Source of the DNA: Rhodanobacter sp.
Lineage (GTDB): Bacteria > Pseudomonadota > Gammaproteobacteria > Xanthomonadales > Rhodanobacteraceae
Assembly: GCA_026193555.1 (NCBI GenBank)
Contig: JAPHUU010000001.1
Location: 1-16,706 of the forward strand
Direction of reading: 5' to 3'
DNA length: 16,706 nt
Position 1 is the stretch's first letter, and the number at the start of each line of letters is the position of its first letter. The notes under the pieces were generated by a model. The model made no database searches and was not told where the DNA came from. It worked only from the letters and a program-made list of their open reading frames with translations. The translations under genes and the position numbers were made by a program. Positions 16,669-16,706 of this stretch are shown here, piece after piece.

Positions 16669-16706
16669 GCGGGCAAGTACTGGGTGCGTGGAGCGGCGAG
16701 CGGCGA

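Overview
The window is a compact, GC-rich chromosomal segment of core housekeeping genes. Gene content and order (ndk-rlmN-pilW-rodZ-like, then yfgM-bamB-der, then moeB-folD-guaB-guaA-tadA), G/C-ending codons and short or leaderless 5' ends suggest a gammaproteobacterium of the Xanthomonadales/Lysobacterales, possibly Rhodanobacteraceae. That placement is inference from gene order and protein character, not from a search. I see no rRNA, tRNA, CRISPR array, transposase or integrase.

Left end (1-2573): a minus-strand pair. A PsrA-like TetR regulator is followed by a fatty-acid beta-oxidation protein (3-hydroxyacyl-CoA dehydrogenase plus enoyl-CoA hydratase) that runs off the left edge. Two copies of a perfect CAAACGATCGTTTG palindrome sit on the regulator's own promoter, predicting fatty-acid-responsive autoregulation. 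The second copy also abuts a candidate ndk promoter.

Middle (2574-9341, plus strand): ndk, rlmN, pilW and rodZ-like are tightly packed or overlapping: nucleotide balance, 23S rRNA/tRNA methylation, type IV pilus lipoprotein, cell-shape protein. After a 150-nt gap with a strong hairpin come yfgM, bamB and der: Sec-linked periplasmic chaperone network, outer-membrane protein assembly, 50S ribosome assembly. The ispG and hisS genes found between rodZ and yfgM in E. coli are absent.

Right part (9454-16706): a rhodanese-MoeB fusion, folD, guaB, guaA and tadA run on the plus strand. guaB and guaA form the IMP-to-GMP branch, FolD supplies one-carbon folates for purine synthesis, and TadA makes the wobble inosine of tRNA-Arg. 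A convergent minus-strand gene encodes two tandem GNAT acetyltransferase domains.

Most of the window is ordinary core genome. The non-routine signals are: the PsrA-type operator pair; a long inverted repeat of GGGGAAC units between guaB and guaA; an AT-rich, codon-aberrant tract of about 60 bp inside the 3' end of guaA, a known genomic-island target; an N-terminal rhodanese fused to MoeB; and the duplicated GNAT gene. I did not find a clear new multi-gene system.
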